Shown here: in pieces, positions 20,370-28,415 of the stretch
Layout: each line of letters starts with the position of its first letter
Position numbering within the stretch: the stretch's first letter is position 1
DNA from: Sphingoaurantiacus capsulatus
GTDB lineage: Bacteria; Pseudomonadota; Alphaproteobacteria; Sphingomonadales; Sphingomonadaceae
Assembly (NCBI RefSeq): GCF_042648405.1
Contig: NZ_JBHRXV010000007.1
Location: 47,559-111,558, forward strand
Reading direction: 5' to 3'
Length of the DNA stretch: 64,000 nucleotides
Notes under the pieces: generated by a model
Database searches by the model: none
What the model was told of the DNA's origin: nothing
What the model saw: the letters and a program-made list of their open reading frames with translations, nothing else
Translations under genes and position numbers: made by a program

Positions 20370-22277
20370 ATGCGCTTCACCCTGCTTCTCTTCGCCGCGA
20401 TCCCCTTCGCCCTTGCCACCACCGCCCACGCCCAGCGCGTCGACGACAATGCCGTCGCCGATGCCGAGGACGCCTTCGGCTCCAACGACGGCGGCGAGGA
20501 CCTCGGCGTCTACAGCACTTACGACGTGCGCGGCTTCTCGCCGCTGAAGGCCGGCAACGTCCGCGTCGAGGGGCTCTACATGGACCGGCAGGCCGACCTG
20601 TCGTCGCGCCTCGTCGAGGGCAACCGCATCCGCGTCGGCCCCTCGGCGATCGGCTATGCCTTCCCGGCGCCGTCGGGCATCGTCGACTATCGACTGCGCA
20701 CGCCGGGAGAGGCGACAGTGCTGAGCCTCGTCAGCCAGGCCACGAGCTTCGGCGGCGCGTTGGTCGAGGCCGACGCGATGCTGCCACTGGCCGGGCGCAC
20801 CCTCGACATCGGCGGCGGCGCCAGCTTCAGCCGCAGCGAGTATGCCTCGGGCAACAATGCCGACATCCTCAACCTGATGGTGACCGCCGTATGGCGCCCC
20901 GACGATACGACCGAGGTCCAGCCCTTCTGGAGCCGCGGCCGCACCAGCGACGAGGACATCTACCCGATCATCATCGGCAACGGCACGGCGACCCCGCCGC
21001 GCATGACGCGCCGCCGCTTCGTCGGTCAGCCGTGGGCCGACGTCGAAAGCGAGCGTTTCACCTATGGCGGGATCGGGCGGACGATCCTCGGCGACTTCGG
21101 CCTGCGCGGCGGCGTGTTCCGCTCGGTCAACATCGTGCACGAAGGCCACAGCATGCTGATCAACGCGGCGACGCCGGGCGTGCTCGCCGCGCGGACGGTG
21201 GTGGCGATCCCGCCGCGTTCGAACCGCTCGACCAGCGGCGAGATCGGCGTGGCGCGGCGGTTCGAGACGGGCGCGCTGGTGCACGACCTGCGATTCATCG
21301 CGCGCGGCCGTTCGCAGCGGCGCATATACGGCGGCTCGACACGCATTGCGCTGCGCCCCGCGCCGTTCGACCAGCCCGATTTCGTTGACCGTCCCGCCGT
21401 CACCTTCGGCGCGCAGAGCGACGATCAGGTGCGGCAATGGACGGCGGGCCTCGCCTATGAGGGCAGCGTCGCGGGTGTCGGGCAGCTCAACCTCGGGTTG
21501 CAACGCAGCCATTATCGCAAGTCGGTCGAGGCGCCGGCGGGGGCGCTGCCGGTGTCGCGCGAGAAGCCGTGGCTGTTCAACGCCGCCGCCACCGTCGAGA
21601 TCGCCGGGCCGCTGGCGCTCTACGGCAGCTACACGCGCGGGCTGGAGGAGAGCGAGGTGGCGCCCGACATCGCGCTCAACCGCGACGAGGCGCCGCCCGC
21701 CGTCCGCACCCGTCAGGTCGATGCCGGCGTCCGGCTGCGGGCCGGGCCGATGACCTTGATCGCGGGCGGTTTCGAGATCGAGAAACCCTATTACGGTCTC
21801 GACGGCGCCAGTCTCTTCCGACGGCTCGGTACCATCCGCCATCGTGGGCTGGAAGCGTCGGTGACCGGATCACCGGCGGAGGGCTGGACCCTTGTGGCGG
21901 GCGGCGTTCTGCTCGATGCCGAGCTGTCCGGCGACGAGGTCGATGCGGGCACGGTGGGCAAGCGGCCGGTGGGCGCGGCGTCGCGCATGCTCACCGCCAG
22001 CGTTGAGTGGCGGCCGCTCACGGCGCTTTCGTTCGACCTGTCAGCCGACCACAAGGGGGCGATGCGCGGCGACATTGCCAACGGGGTGCGGGTCGACAGC
22101 TACACCAGCGTGGACCTCGGCCTGCGCTACCGCTTCCGGCTCGACAGCCGGCCCGCCGTGCTACGACTTCAGGCGACCAACCTGCTCAACACCTATGCGT
22201 GGGAGGTGTCGGGCAGCAACGCCTTCACCTATCTCGAGCCGCGCCAGCTGGTCGCCCGGCTGACCGTCGATTTCTAG
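20370..22277 (+). CDS. TonB-dependent receptor with a shortened plug
   Basis: This is a 635-residue outer-membrane receptor. The signal peptide MRFTLLLFAAIPFALATTAHAQ is followed by a plug that reaches the DVRGFSPLKAGNVRVEGLYMD motif after only about 30 mature residues; the usual N-terminal half of the plug and a TonB box are not evident. The remainder is a beta-barrel with alternating aromatic strands, DLGLRYRF and the terminal LVARLTVDF. The start at 20370 is the ATG that begins the signal peptide. It diverges from the LysR regulator and its stop overlaps the GST gene convergently by 4 bases. The ligand is unknown. Confidence 0.85.
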   Translation: MRFTLLLFAAIPFALATTAHAQRVDDNAVADAEDAFGSNDGGEDLGVYSTYDVRGFSPLKAGNVRVEGLYMDRQADLSSRLVEGNRIRVGPSAIGYAFPAPSGIVDYRLRTPGEATVLSLVSQATSFGGALVEADAMLPLAGRTLDIGGGASFSRSEYASGNNADILNLMVTAVWRPDDTTEVQPFWSRGRTSDEDIYPIIIGNGTATPPRMTRRRFVGQPWADVESERFTYGGIGRTILGDFGLRGGVFRSVNIVHEGHSMLINAATPGVLAARTVVAIPPRSNRSTSGEIGVARRFETGALVHDLRFIARGRSQRRIYGGSTRIALRPAPFDQPDFVDRPAVTFGAQSDDQVRQWTAGLAYEGSVAGVGQLNLGLQRSHYRKSVEAPAGALPVSREKPWLFNAAATVEIAGPLALYGSYTRGLEESEVAPDIALNRDEAPPAVRTRQVDAGVRLRAGPMTLIAGGFEIEKPYYGLDGASLFRRLGTIRHRGLEASVTGSPAEGWTLVAGGVLLDAELSGDEVDAGTVGKRPVGAASRMLTASVEWRPLTALSFDLSADHKGAMRGDIANGVRVDSYTSVDLGLRYRFRLDSRPAVLRLQATNLLNTYAWEVSGSNAFTYLEPRQLVARLTVDF

Positions 22278-22927
22278 AGTTCGTACTTCTCGAGGATGAT
22301 GGTCTCGGCGTCGGCGCCGGCTTTCCACTCGCGCATGAATGGCTGCGCCACCATCGCCTCGACATAGGCCTGCGCCACCGGCGGCAGCTCGATGTCGTAG
22401 GTGACGAAGCGGGTGACCACCGCCGAGAACATGATGTCGGCGGCACCGAACGCGCCGAACAGGAAGTCGCCCCCGGCGCCGAAGCGGGTGCGCGCCTCGG
22501 TCCACAGCGCCGTGATCCGATCGATGTCGGCCCGCGTCTCGGCGCTGACCGCGAAATTCGGATAATGGCGCCCCAGATTCATGCCGCACTGCTGGCGCAG
22601 CGCGCTGAAGCTCGAATGCATTTCTGCCGAGATCGAGCGCGCGAAAGCACGCGCCGCGGGATCTGCAGGCCAGAAGCGGTCGCCACCGACCTTGTCGGCG
22701 AGATAGTCGGTGATGGCGAGGCTGTCCCAGACGACGACGTCGCTGCCGTCCCACAAGGTCGGCACCTTGCCCGAGGGCAGCAGGCCGTCCGCCTTCGCCG
22801 CCTCATATTCGGGCGTCCACATCGGGATCACCCGCTCTTCGTGCGGCAGCCCCGCATGCTTCACCGCCAGCCACCCGCGCAACGACCAGGAGGAGTAGCG
22901 CTTGTTGCCGACGATGATCTTCAGCAC
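22274..22927 (-). CDS. Glutathione S-transferase family protein
   Basis: This is a 217-residue GST. The thioredoxin-like N-domain begins LKIIVGNKRYSSWSLRGWLA, with SSWS supplying the likely catalytic serine, and contains the GKVPTLWDGSDVVVWDSLAI segment with the conserved cis-proline and the S residue that binds the glutathione gamma-glutamyl group. An all-helical C-domain follows. The start is GTG 22927 with GGAGA upstream. It lies 18 bases after engB on the same strand and may be co-transcribed with it. The substrate is unknown. Confidence 0.88.
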   Translation of the reverse strand: MLKIIVGNKRYSSWSLRGWLAVKHAGLPHEERVIPMWTPEYEAAKADGLLPSGKVPTLWDGSDVVVWDSLAITDYLADKVGGDRFWPADPAARAFARSISAEMHSSFSALRQQCGMNLGRHYPNFAVSAETRADIDRITALWTEARTRFGAGGDFLFGAFGAADIMFSAVVTRFVTYDIELPPVAQAYVEAMVAQPFMREWKAGADAETIILEKYEL

Positions 22928-22945
22928 GGGTGAGGTCTCCGGGGT

Positions 22946-23590
22946 CTAGATGGACGCGAGAACGGCGGCGCGCAGCTCGGGGATGCCGAAGCCCTTTTCC
23001 GAACTGGTCGCGAGCACTTCTGGATACGCGGCCGGGTGGGTGCGGGCGCCGTCGGCGACCTTGAGGCGCGTCGCCTCCAACTCGGTCGGCTTGATCTTGT
23101 CACCCTTGGTGAGGACGACCTGATAGCTGACCGCCGCCTTGTCGAGCAGGTCCATGATCTCGCCGTCGACCGGCTTCAGCCCGTGGCGGCTGTCGATCAG
23201 CAGCAGCACGCGCTTCAGCGTGGCGCGGCCGCGCAGATAATCGTTCACCAGATGCTTCCACTTGCGCACCACGTCCTTGGGCGCCTCGGCAAAGCCATAG
23301 CCGGGCATGTCGACCAGCCGGAAGACGATCGGATCGCCGACGTCGAACAGGTTCAGCTCCTGCGTGCGCCCCGGCGTGTTCGAGGTGCGCGCCAGGCTGT
23401 TGCGGCCGGTGAGCGCGTTCAAGAGCGACGACTTGCCGACGTTCGAGCGGCCGGCGAAGGCCACTTCGGGCACGTCGGGATCGGGCAGGAACTGCAGGCC
23501 CGGCGCCGACTTCAGGAAGGCGATCGGCCCGGCGAACAGCTTGCGCGCCGCCTCGATCCGCTCGGCGGCTTCCGCTTCCTCTATCGTCAC
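22946..23590 (-). CDS. engB: Ribosome biogenesis GTP-binding protein EngB/YsxC/YihA
   Basis: This is an essential cell-cycle and large-subunit-assembly GTPase of about 214 residues. G motifs appear in order: GRSNVGKS (G1), a threonine in TSNTPGRTQ (G2), DMPGYG (G3), TKGDK (G4) and SSEKG (G5). The start GTG 23590 overlaps the yidC stop by 4 bases (GTGA), which fixes the beginning after an N-terminal helix (IEEAEAAERIEAARKLF). Longer frames run through yidC out of phase and are not coding. It follows yidC in the rpmH-rnpA-yidD-yidC-engB block. Confidence 0.96.
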   Translation of the reverse strand: MTIEEAEAAERIEAARKLFAGPIAFLKSAPGLQFLPDPDVPEVAFAGRSNVGKSSLLNALTGRNSLARTSNTPGRTQELNLFDVGDPIVFRLVDMPGYGFAEAPKDVVRKWKHLVNDYLRGRATLKRVLLLIDSRHGLKPVDGEIMDLLDKAAVSYQVVLTKGDKIKPTELEATRLKVADGARTHPAAYPEVLATSSEKGFGIPELRAAVLASI

Positions 23591-25347
23591 TTCTTCCGCC
23601 TTGCCGGGCGGGTCGGCGCCGGGGCCGGCGTGGCGGTCGCCTCGATCACCGTGTCGGCGGCCGGCGCCGGGTGCTTGCGGATCAGCACGTACTGCTGGCC
23701 GATCGAGATGATGTTGTTGACCGTCCAGTAGAGCTGAAGGCCGGCGGCGAACGGCGCCATGATGAACATGAAGATCCACGGCATGATGCCGAACACCTTC
23801 GCCTGGATCTCGTCCATCGGCTGCGGATTGAGCTTCTGCTGCAGCCACATGGTGATGCCGAGCAGGATCGGCAGCACGCCGATGGCGATGAACTGCGGCG
23901 GCGTGAAATCGAGCAGGCCGAACAGGTTGAGCGGCGTCATCGGATCGGGCGCCGACAGGTCGCGGATCCACAGCACGAACGGCTGGTGTCGCATTTCGAT
24001 GGTGAGCAGCAGCACCTTGTAGAGCGCGTAGAAGATCGGGATCTGCAGCAGGATCGGCAGGCAACCCGCCATCGGGTTGACCTTCTCGGTCTTGTACAGC
24101 GCCATCATCTCCTGCTGCATGCGCAGCTTGTCTTCCTTGTGCCGCTCCTGGATGGCCTTCATTCGCGGCTGGATCTGCCGCATGCGCGCCATCGAGGCGA
24201 ACTGCTTGTTGGCGATCGGGAACAGCAGGATTCGAACGATGACGGTAAGGCCGATGATCGCCACGCCGAAGTTGCCGAACATGCGGAACAGCCAGTCGAG
24301 CAGGTAGAAGATCGGCTTGGCGATGAAGTCGAACCAGCCCCAGTCGATGGCGCGGTCAAACAGGGGTACGCCGGTGTCGTCCATATAATGGTCGAGCAGC
24401 GCGGTTTCCTTGGCGCCGGCGAACAGGCGCATCGAGCTGCTCGCCGCCTGGCCGGGGCCGACGATGGCCGGCTTGCCCGCCGCGTCCGCCTGGAAGCGGT
24501 CGCCGGACGACTGGCGGAAGCTCGCCTCGATCGGCGTACCCTTGCCGGCAACCAGCGCGGTCAGCCAATATTTATCGGAGAAGCCGAGCCAGCCGCCGGT
24601 GCTGGTGAAGTCCATCGTGCGGTTGGCGGCCTCGCGCACATCCTCCCAGTTCACGTCGTTCACGCGGTCGTCGAACACGCCCATCGGGCCGACATGCGCG
24701 GTCCAGCTGTCAGGATCGGTCGAGGCGCCAACGCGCGACACGAGGCCGTAGGGCCGCGCCACCAGCGCCTGCGTACCGCCATTGGTGACGCGCTGCGTGA
24801 CCGTGAACATATAGTCTTCGTCGATCGCGATGGTGATCGCGAAGCTCTGCCCGCCGGCGTTGGCGCTGGTCAGCGTCACCGGCTTGCCGACCGACAGCAC
24901 CGCGCCCTGCGGCGCCTGCCAGACGGTGTCCGGTCCCGGCAGGCCGCTAGCGCCCGACCAGCCGAAGCCGGCGAAATAGGCCTTGGGCGACCCCGAGGGC
25001 GACAGCAGGCGGATGTTCGGCGAGCCCTTGGCGATGGTCTCGCGGTAATTGGTCAGCACCAGATCGTCGATGCGCGCGCCGGTGAGGTTGATCGAGCCGG
25101 TCAGGCGATCGGTGCGGATCGGCACGCGCGGCGTCTCGCCCAGCACGGTCGCACGGTCGCGGATCGCGGTGATGGTGTCGGCCGCCGGATCGGCGCCGGG
25201 CTTGGGAATGACGACCTCCTTGCCGTCCTCGATCTTGGTCGCGGGCGGGTTGGCGGTCGGGAAATAGCGCTCGGAGATCGCGCTCCAGCCGAACAGCACG
25301 ACCGCCGACAGGACGATCGCGAGGATGAGGTTCTTCTGTTCGTTCAC
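23587..25347 (-). CDS. yidC: Membrane protein insertase YidC
   Basis: YidC inserts and folds inner-membrane proteins, alone or with Sec. The 586-residue protein has an N-terminal transmembrane helix (NLILAIVLSAVVLFGWSAIS), a large periplasmic beta-domain to about residue 330, and a C-terminal block of five helices containing DWLFRMFGNFGVAIIGLTVI, the conserved GCLPILLQIPIFYALYK and IMPWIFMFIMAPFAAGL segments. The basic tail ends RPARRKK. The start is GTG 25347. It lies 14 bases after yidD and overlaps engB by 4 bases. Confidence 0.97.
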   Translation of the reverse strand: MNEQKNLILAIVLSAVVLFGWSAISERYFPTANPPATKIEDGKEVVIPKPGADPAADTITAIRDRATVLGETPRVPIRTDRLTGSINLTGARIDDLVLTNYRETIAKGSPNIRLLSPSGSPKAYFAGFGWSGASGLPGPDTVWQAPQGAVLSVGKPVTLTSANAGGQSFAITIAIDEDYMFTVTQRVTNGGTQALVARPYGLVSRVGASTDPDSWTAHVGPMGVFDDRVNDVNWEDVREAANRTMDFTSTGGWLGFSDKYWLTALVAGKGTPIEASFRQSSGDRFQADAAGKPAIVGPGQAASSSMRLFAGAKETALLDHYMDDTGVPLFDRAIDWGWFDFIAKPIFYLLDWLFRMFGNFGVAIIGLTVIVRILLFPIANKQFASMARMRQIQPRMKAIQERHKEDKLRMQQEMMALYKTEKVNPMAGCLPILLQIPIFYALYKVLLLTIEMRHQPFVLWIRDLSAPDPMTPLNLFGLLDFTPPQFIAIGVLPILLGITMWLQQKLNPQPMDEIQAKVFGIMPWIFMFIMAPFAAGLQLYWTVNNIISIGQQYVLIRKHPAPAADTVIEATATPAPAPTRPARRKK

Positions 25348-25361
25348 GTGGAGGGACCTTT

Positions 25362-25589
25362 TTAGGACTCTGGCTTCGGCGGCACCGGGTCATAGCCCGA
25401 ACCGCCCCAAGGGTGACAGCGCGCGATCCGCCTAGCCGCCAAGCCGCACCCCTTCAAGGCTCCGAAGCGCCGCAGCGCTTCGATGGCGTAGGCGGAGCAT
25501 GAGGGCTGAAAGCGACAGGTCGGTGGCAGCACCGCGGAAAAGGTCAGCTGCCAGAGGCGCGCGACGCCGATCAGCAGCCTGGCGATCAT
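25362..25589 (-). CDS. yidD: Membrane protein insertion efficiency factor YidD
   Basis: This 75-residue protein (DUF37 family) helps YidC-dependent insertion at the membrane face. The conserved motifs are CRFQPSCSAYAIEALRRFGA and the C-terminal RIARCHPWGGSGYDPVP. It starts with ATGA, overlapping the rnpA stop by 4 bases, and lies 14 bases before yidC, the classical order. Confidence 0.96.
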   Translation of the reverse strand: MIARLLIGVARLWQLTFSAVLPPTCRFQPSCSAYAIEALRRFGALKGCGLAARRIARCHPWGGSGYDPVPPKPES

Positions 25590-25915
25590 CGCGCCGCTTT
25601 CGCCAGCGCCGCTTCGAGATCGGCCTTCATCACGGCGAAATCGCGGGTCGGCGTGTCGTCCCGGCCGACCAGCACATGGTCAGCACCGGGGCGGCCGGCC
25701 GCGGCGATCACCTCGCGCGCCAGCGCGCGCAGCCGCCGCTTGCAGCGGTTGCGCACCACCGAATTGCCGATCTTCTTGGTGACGGTGAAGCCGACGCGCA
25801 TGCGATCATCCGAATCGCGGCGGTCGTTGATCAGCAGGACGAAGCCCGGAGTCGCGAATCGGCGGCCGCGGTTGGCGGCGAGGAAGTCGCGGCGCTGGGT
25901 GAGCGTGTCGAGCGT
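25586..25915 (-). CDS. rnpA: Ribonuclease P protein component; start codon not canonical
   Basis: RnpA is the protein cofactor of RNase P that processes tRNA 5' ends. The conserved N-terminal segment LTQRRDFLAANRGRRFATPG and the RNR motif region VGFTVTKKIGNSVVRNRCKRR are both present, about 109 residues in all. However, between the conserved RRDF segment and the upstream in-frame stop there is no ATG, GTG or TTG. The only ATG (25801) falls inside the fold and would remove about 38 conserved residues. The 5' end given here (an ACG codon 1 base after the rpmH stop) is therefore arbitrary. Options are a non-canonical start, coupling with rpmH, or a base error. The gene overlaps yidD by 4 bases. 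Confidence 0.85.
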   Translation of the reverse strand, partial: TLDTLTQRRDFLAANRGRRFATPGFVLLINDRRDSDDRMRVGFTVTKKIGNSVVRNRCKRRLRALAREVIAAAGRPGADHVLVGRDDTPTRDFAVMKADLEAALAKAAR

Positions 25916-25916
25916 A

Positions 25917-26051
25917 TTAGGCCGAGAGCGACTTGCGGCCCTTGGCGCGGCGCGCGGCGATCACCTTGCGGCCACCGACGGTCGCCATGCGGCTACGGAA
26001 ACCGTGGCGACGCTTACGGACCAGGCGGCTCGGCTGATAGGTGCGCTTCAT
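25917..26051 (-). CDS. rpmH: Large ribosomal subunit protein bL34
   Basis: This is the complete 44-residue L34: MKRTYQPSRLVRKRRHGFRS, then MATVGGRKVIAARRAKGRK, ending SLSA. It is highly basic and matches the family over its whole length. It heads the rpmH-rnpA-yidD-yidC-engB block. The 85 bases upstream, before the next gene's stop, probably hold its promoter. Confidence 0.98.
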   Translation of the reverse strand: MKRTYQPSRLVRKRRHGFRSRMATVGGRKVIAARRAKGRKSLSA

Positions 26052-26136
26052 TGTACGTCCTCAAAAACGGCAAGCGGGCCGCCACGCGGCGACCTGAAAA
26101 TCGGAAGCGGCGAGATAGCGGCGACTTCGGCGAAAG

Positions 26137-26442
26137 TCAAACCTCTGCCGCCACCGGCGCCACAGGCGGTTTGACGCCGCGGCGCCGGCGCAATGCCAGC
26201 TCGGCGACCTTGCCGAACCGCGGGTGCCGCCGCTTGAGGATCACATAGCGCCGCCGCGCCCAGCGCGAGTTTCTCAGCAGTAGGACAAGCCCGGCCCCGA
26301 AAGACAGCAAGCCGAACGGTCCCGGCGTCGTCGGCCCGAGGATCAGCGGCCCGAAAATGACGAGAATCGCGCCGATCCCGATCTGCAGCATCCGCATCGG
26401 CGGGCTGCGCATGAATCGGCTGAATGGGGTGGGGGCGGGCAT
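26137..26442 (-). CDS. Small PGPGW-like membrane protein (copy 2)
   Basis: This 101-residue protein of unknown function has two hydrophobic helices, MLQIGIGAILVIFGPLILG and GPFGLLSFGAGLVLLLRNS, joined by a short TPGPFG turn, then a basic tail with RRYVILKRRHPRFGKVAELAL. The turn resembles the PGPGW motif of small transmembrane proteins. It is clearly homologous to the preceding gene (26479-26760): FGPLILGPTTPGPFG against LGPLIGGPVPGPWG, and RRYVILKRRHPRFG against RRYVMFKRRHPRWG. The pair looks like a tandem duplication. It ends 85 bases before rpmH. Confidence 0.75.
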   Translation of the reverse strand: MPAPTPFSRFMRSPPMRMLQIGIGAILVIFGPLILGPTTPGPFGLLSFGAGLVLLLRNSRWARRRYVILKRRHPRFGKVAELALRRRRGVKPPVAPVAAEV

Positions 26443-26478
26443 GCGCCCTTAGATACGCAACTCTGCGGTGAATTTATG

Positions 26479-26760
26479 TCAGCGCGGGTCGGGTGACAGC
26501 CGCCACGGCCGGCGGCGGAGCGCCACGTCGCTCCAATGACCCCAGCGCGGGTGGCGGCGCTTGAACATCACATAGCGCCGCTTGGCCCAGGCCGAGCTGC
26601 GCAGCACCAGGGTCAGGCCGGCGGCGAAAGCGATGACGCCCCACGGCCCCGGCACGGGCCCGCCGATCAGCGGGCCGAGGATCATCAGCAGCCCGCCGGC
26701 GACGAGCTGGGCGATCCGCAGCGTCGGGCTGCGCAGGAAGCGGGGACGATAGGCGGTCAT
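26479..26760 (-). CDS. Small PGPGW-like membrane protein (copy 1)
   Basis: This 93-residue protein begins MTAYRPRFLRSPTLRIAQLV and has two hydrophobic helices around VPGPWG, then the basic RRYVMFKRRHPRWGHWSDVAL tail. It is the paralogue of the next gene downstream, 36 bases away. ATG 26760 gives good alignment with the paralogue; the frame extends further upstream into the divergent creatininase gene but not meaningfully. Function is unknown; a small inner-membrane protein is inferred. Confidence 0.75.
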   Translation of the reverse strand: MTAYRPRFLRSPTLRIAQLVAGGLLMILGPLIGGPVPGPWGVIAFAAGLTLVLRSSAWAKRRYVMFKRRHPRWGHWSDVALRRRPWRLSPDPR

Positions 26761-26862
26761 AGCGGTCGATGTAGGAAACGCACCGCCGCCCGGTAAGCTG
26801 CCTTGGCCTCGGCCCATCGGGCATCCTAAGCTGTTCGTCGATCTGGGACGGGAGAATAGGCG

Positions 26863-27819
26863 ATGAACGATTTCATCCGTGTGGCGGCCGTGGCCGGCGC
26901 GATGCTGGGGGCGACGCCGGTGCTGGCCGCCGATCCGCCGACCAGCCCGATCTGGCACGAACAGAAGGTGAAGAACTACCTGCCGCACATGAGCTGGCCG
27001 GAGGTCGCCGACCTGCTGATGCGCAGCGACCTCGTCATCATTCCCGTCGCCGCGATGGAGGAGCACGGCCTCCATGGCCCCATCGGCACCGATTTCCTCA
27101 ACAGCAACGAGGAAGCCAAGCTGATCGCGCAGAAGGCCGACATCCTCGTCGCGCCGATCCTGCTGCCCGGCAATTCACCCTATCACATGGGCTTTCCCGG
27201 CACGATCAGCCTGCCCGCCGAAACGATCCAGAAGGTCTATTTCGAGGCGGTGCAGAGCCTGATCCAGCACGGCTTCAAGCGCTTCCTGCTGCTCAACGGC
27301 CATGGCGGCAACGCCGCGACGACGCGCTTCATCGTCGACCGCGTCAACCAGGAGACGCCGGGCATCGCCGTCGAGGTCGGCGAGGCGATCCAGCCCTATC
27401 TGGCGAAGATGCGCGGGGCGGAAGGCGCGAAGCCGCCGGTAGCGGCAACGCCGGTGTTCGACCGCCATGGCGGCACGCCGGAGACCAGTTCCTCGCTCTA
27501 CCTGACACCCAACCTCCTCGACATGTCGAAGGCGAAGACCGCGCCGCTGAAGCTGCCCGAGCATATGCAGAAGATGCTGCCGCAGGTGGTTGCCGAGGAC
27601 CCGACCGCCAAGCTGGTGTTCCTCGCCGAGGGGCTGAAGGCGAAGGAAACCGGCAAGAAGACCTCGACGCGCGAGATGACCGCGACCGGCGTCTGGGGCG
27701 TTGCCGACTTCGCGAGCGCCACTGCCGAGCGCGGCAAGGCCAACATCACCCGCCGGGTGGATGCGACGGTGCAGTTCATCGAGGCCTGGAACAAGCTTCG
27801 CCCGTCGGGGACCAAGTGA
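26863..27819 (+). CDS. Exported creatininase family amidohydrolase
   Basis: This is a 318-residue metal-dependent hydrolase of the creatininase family, carrying a Sec signal peptide (VAAVAGAMLGATPVLAADPP). Metal-binding motifs are conserved: VAAMEEHGLHGPIGTD (Glu, His and Asp ligands), NGHGGN, and a distal PETSSSLYLTP with the glutamate ligand. Export is unusual because classical creatininase and related enzymes are cytoplasmic. ATG 26863 has GGGAG about 8 bases upstream. It overlaps the next RidA-like gene by one base (TGATG), so they act as a pair, possibly on an amide or lactam substrate in the periplasm; the substrate is inferred only. Confidence 0.87.
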   Translation: MNDFIRVAAVAGAMLGATPVLAADPPTSPIWHEQKVKNYLPHMSWPEVADLLMRSDLVIIPVAAMEEHGLHGPIGTDFLNSNEEAKLIAQKADILVAPILLPGNSPYHMGFPGTISLPAETIQKVYFEAVQSLIQHGFKRFLLLNGHGGNAATTRFIVDRVNQETPGIAVEVGEAIQPYLAKMRGAEGAKPPVAATPVFDRHGGTPETSSSLYLTPNLLDMSKAKTAPLKLPEHMQKMLPQVVAEDPTAKLVFLAEGLKAKETGKKTSTREMTATGVWGVADFASATAERGKANITRRVDATVQFIEAWNKLRPSGTK

Positions 27820-28358
27820 TGGACCGCCGCCATTTGCTCGCCGCCGGCCTCGCGCTGGCCGTTGCGCCGCGCGCGGTCCTCGCTGCCGTGCCGGAGGTCG
27901 ATCAGCGCTTCCTGAAGCTGCTCGGCCGGGCGCCGCGTCCCGCGCAGCCGATCGGCGACTATGTCCCGGCGCGCCGCTCAGGTCGCATTCTCTACCTGTC
28001 CACCACCACCGCGCGCACCGACGGCCAGCCCGATTTCCGCGGCAAGGTCGGCGGCGAGCTGACTTTGGCGCAGGGGCAGCAGGCGGCGCGCGCGGCGGCG
28101 CTGGCGATGCTGGAGACGATCTACAACGAACTCGGCGGCACGCTCGCGCCGGTGACGCAGATCCTCAACATGGTCGGCTATGTCGCCTCGGCCGACGGCT
28201 TCTACGATCAGGCGAGCGTGATGAACGGCGCCACCGCCGTCCTCATCGAGGTATTCGGCGCTGACATCGGCCGCTCCAGCCGCTCGGCGATCGGCATCAA
28301 GGCGATGTCGCGCGACGCGGCGGTCTCCATCGCCGCGACAGTGGAGGTACAGGCGTAA
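27819..28358 (+). CDS. Exported RidA-like protein
   Basis: This 179-residue protein has an N-terminal twin-arginine-like signal (MDRRHLLAAGLALAVAPRAV) and a RidA/YjgF/UK114 domain: RILYLSTTTARTDGQPDF, GQQAARAAALAMLETIYNELG, VTQILNMVGYVASADGFYDQ and SAIGIKAMSRDAAVSI. RidA proteins hydrolyse reactive imines. The arginine of RSAIGI that contacts substrates is present, while the usual trailing glutamate is replaced by SIAATVEV. It is translationally coupled to the creatininase gene, which makes a joint periplasmic role plausible. Confidence 0.82.
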   Translation: MDRRHLLAAGLALAVAPRAVLAAVPEVDQRFLKLLGRAPRPAQPIGDYVPARRSGRILYLSTTTARTDGQPDFRGKVGGELTLAQGQQAARAAALAMLETIYNELGGTLAPVTQILNMVGYVASADGFYDQASVMNGATAVLIEVFGADIGRSSRSAIGIKAMSRDAAVSIAATVEVQA

Positions 28359-28415
28359 TCCGGCATCGACTTTTCTGATTGTCCCCCTAATCTGCGCCGG
28401 AACAAAGGGGGATCG

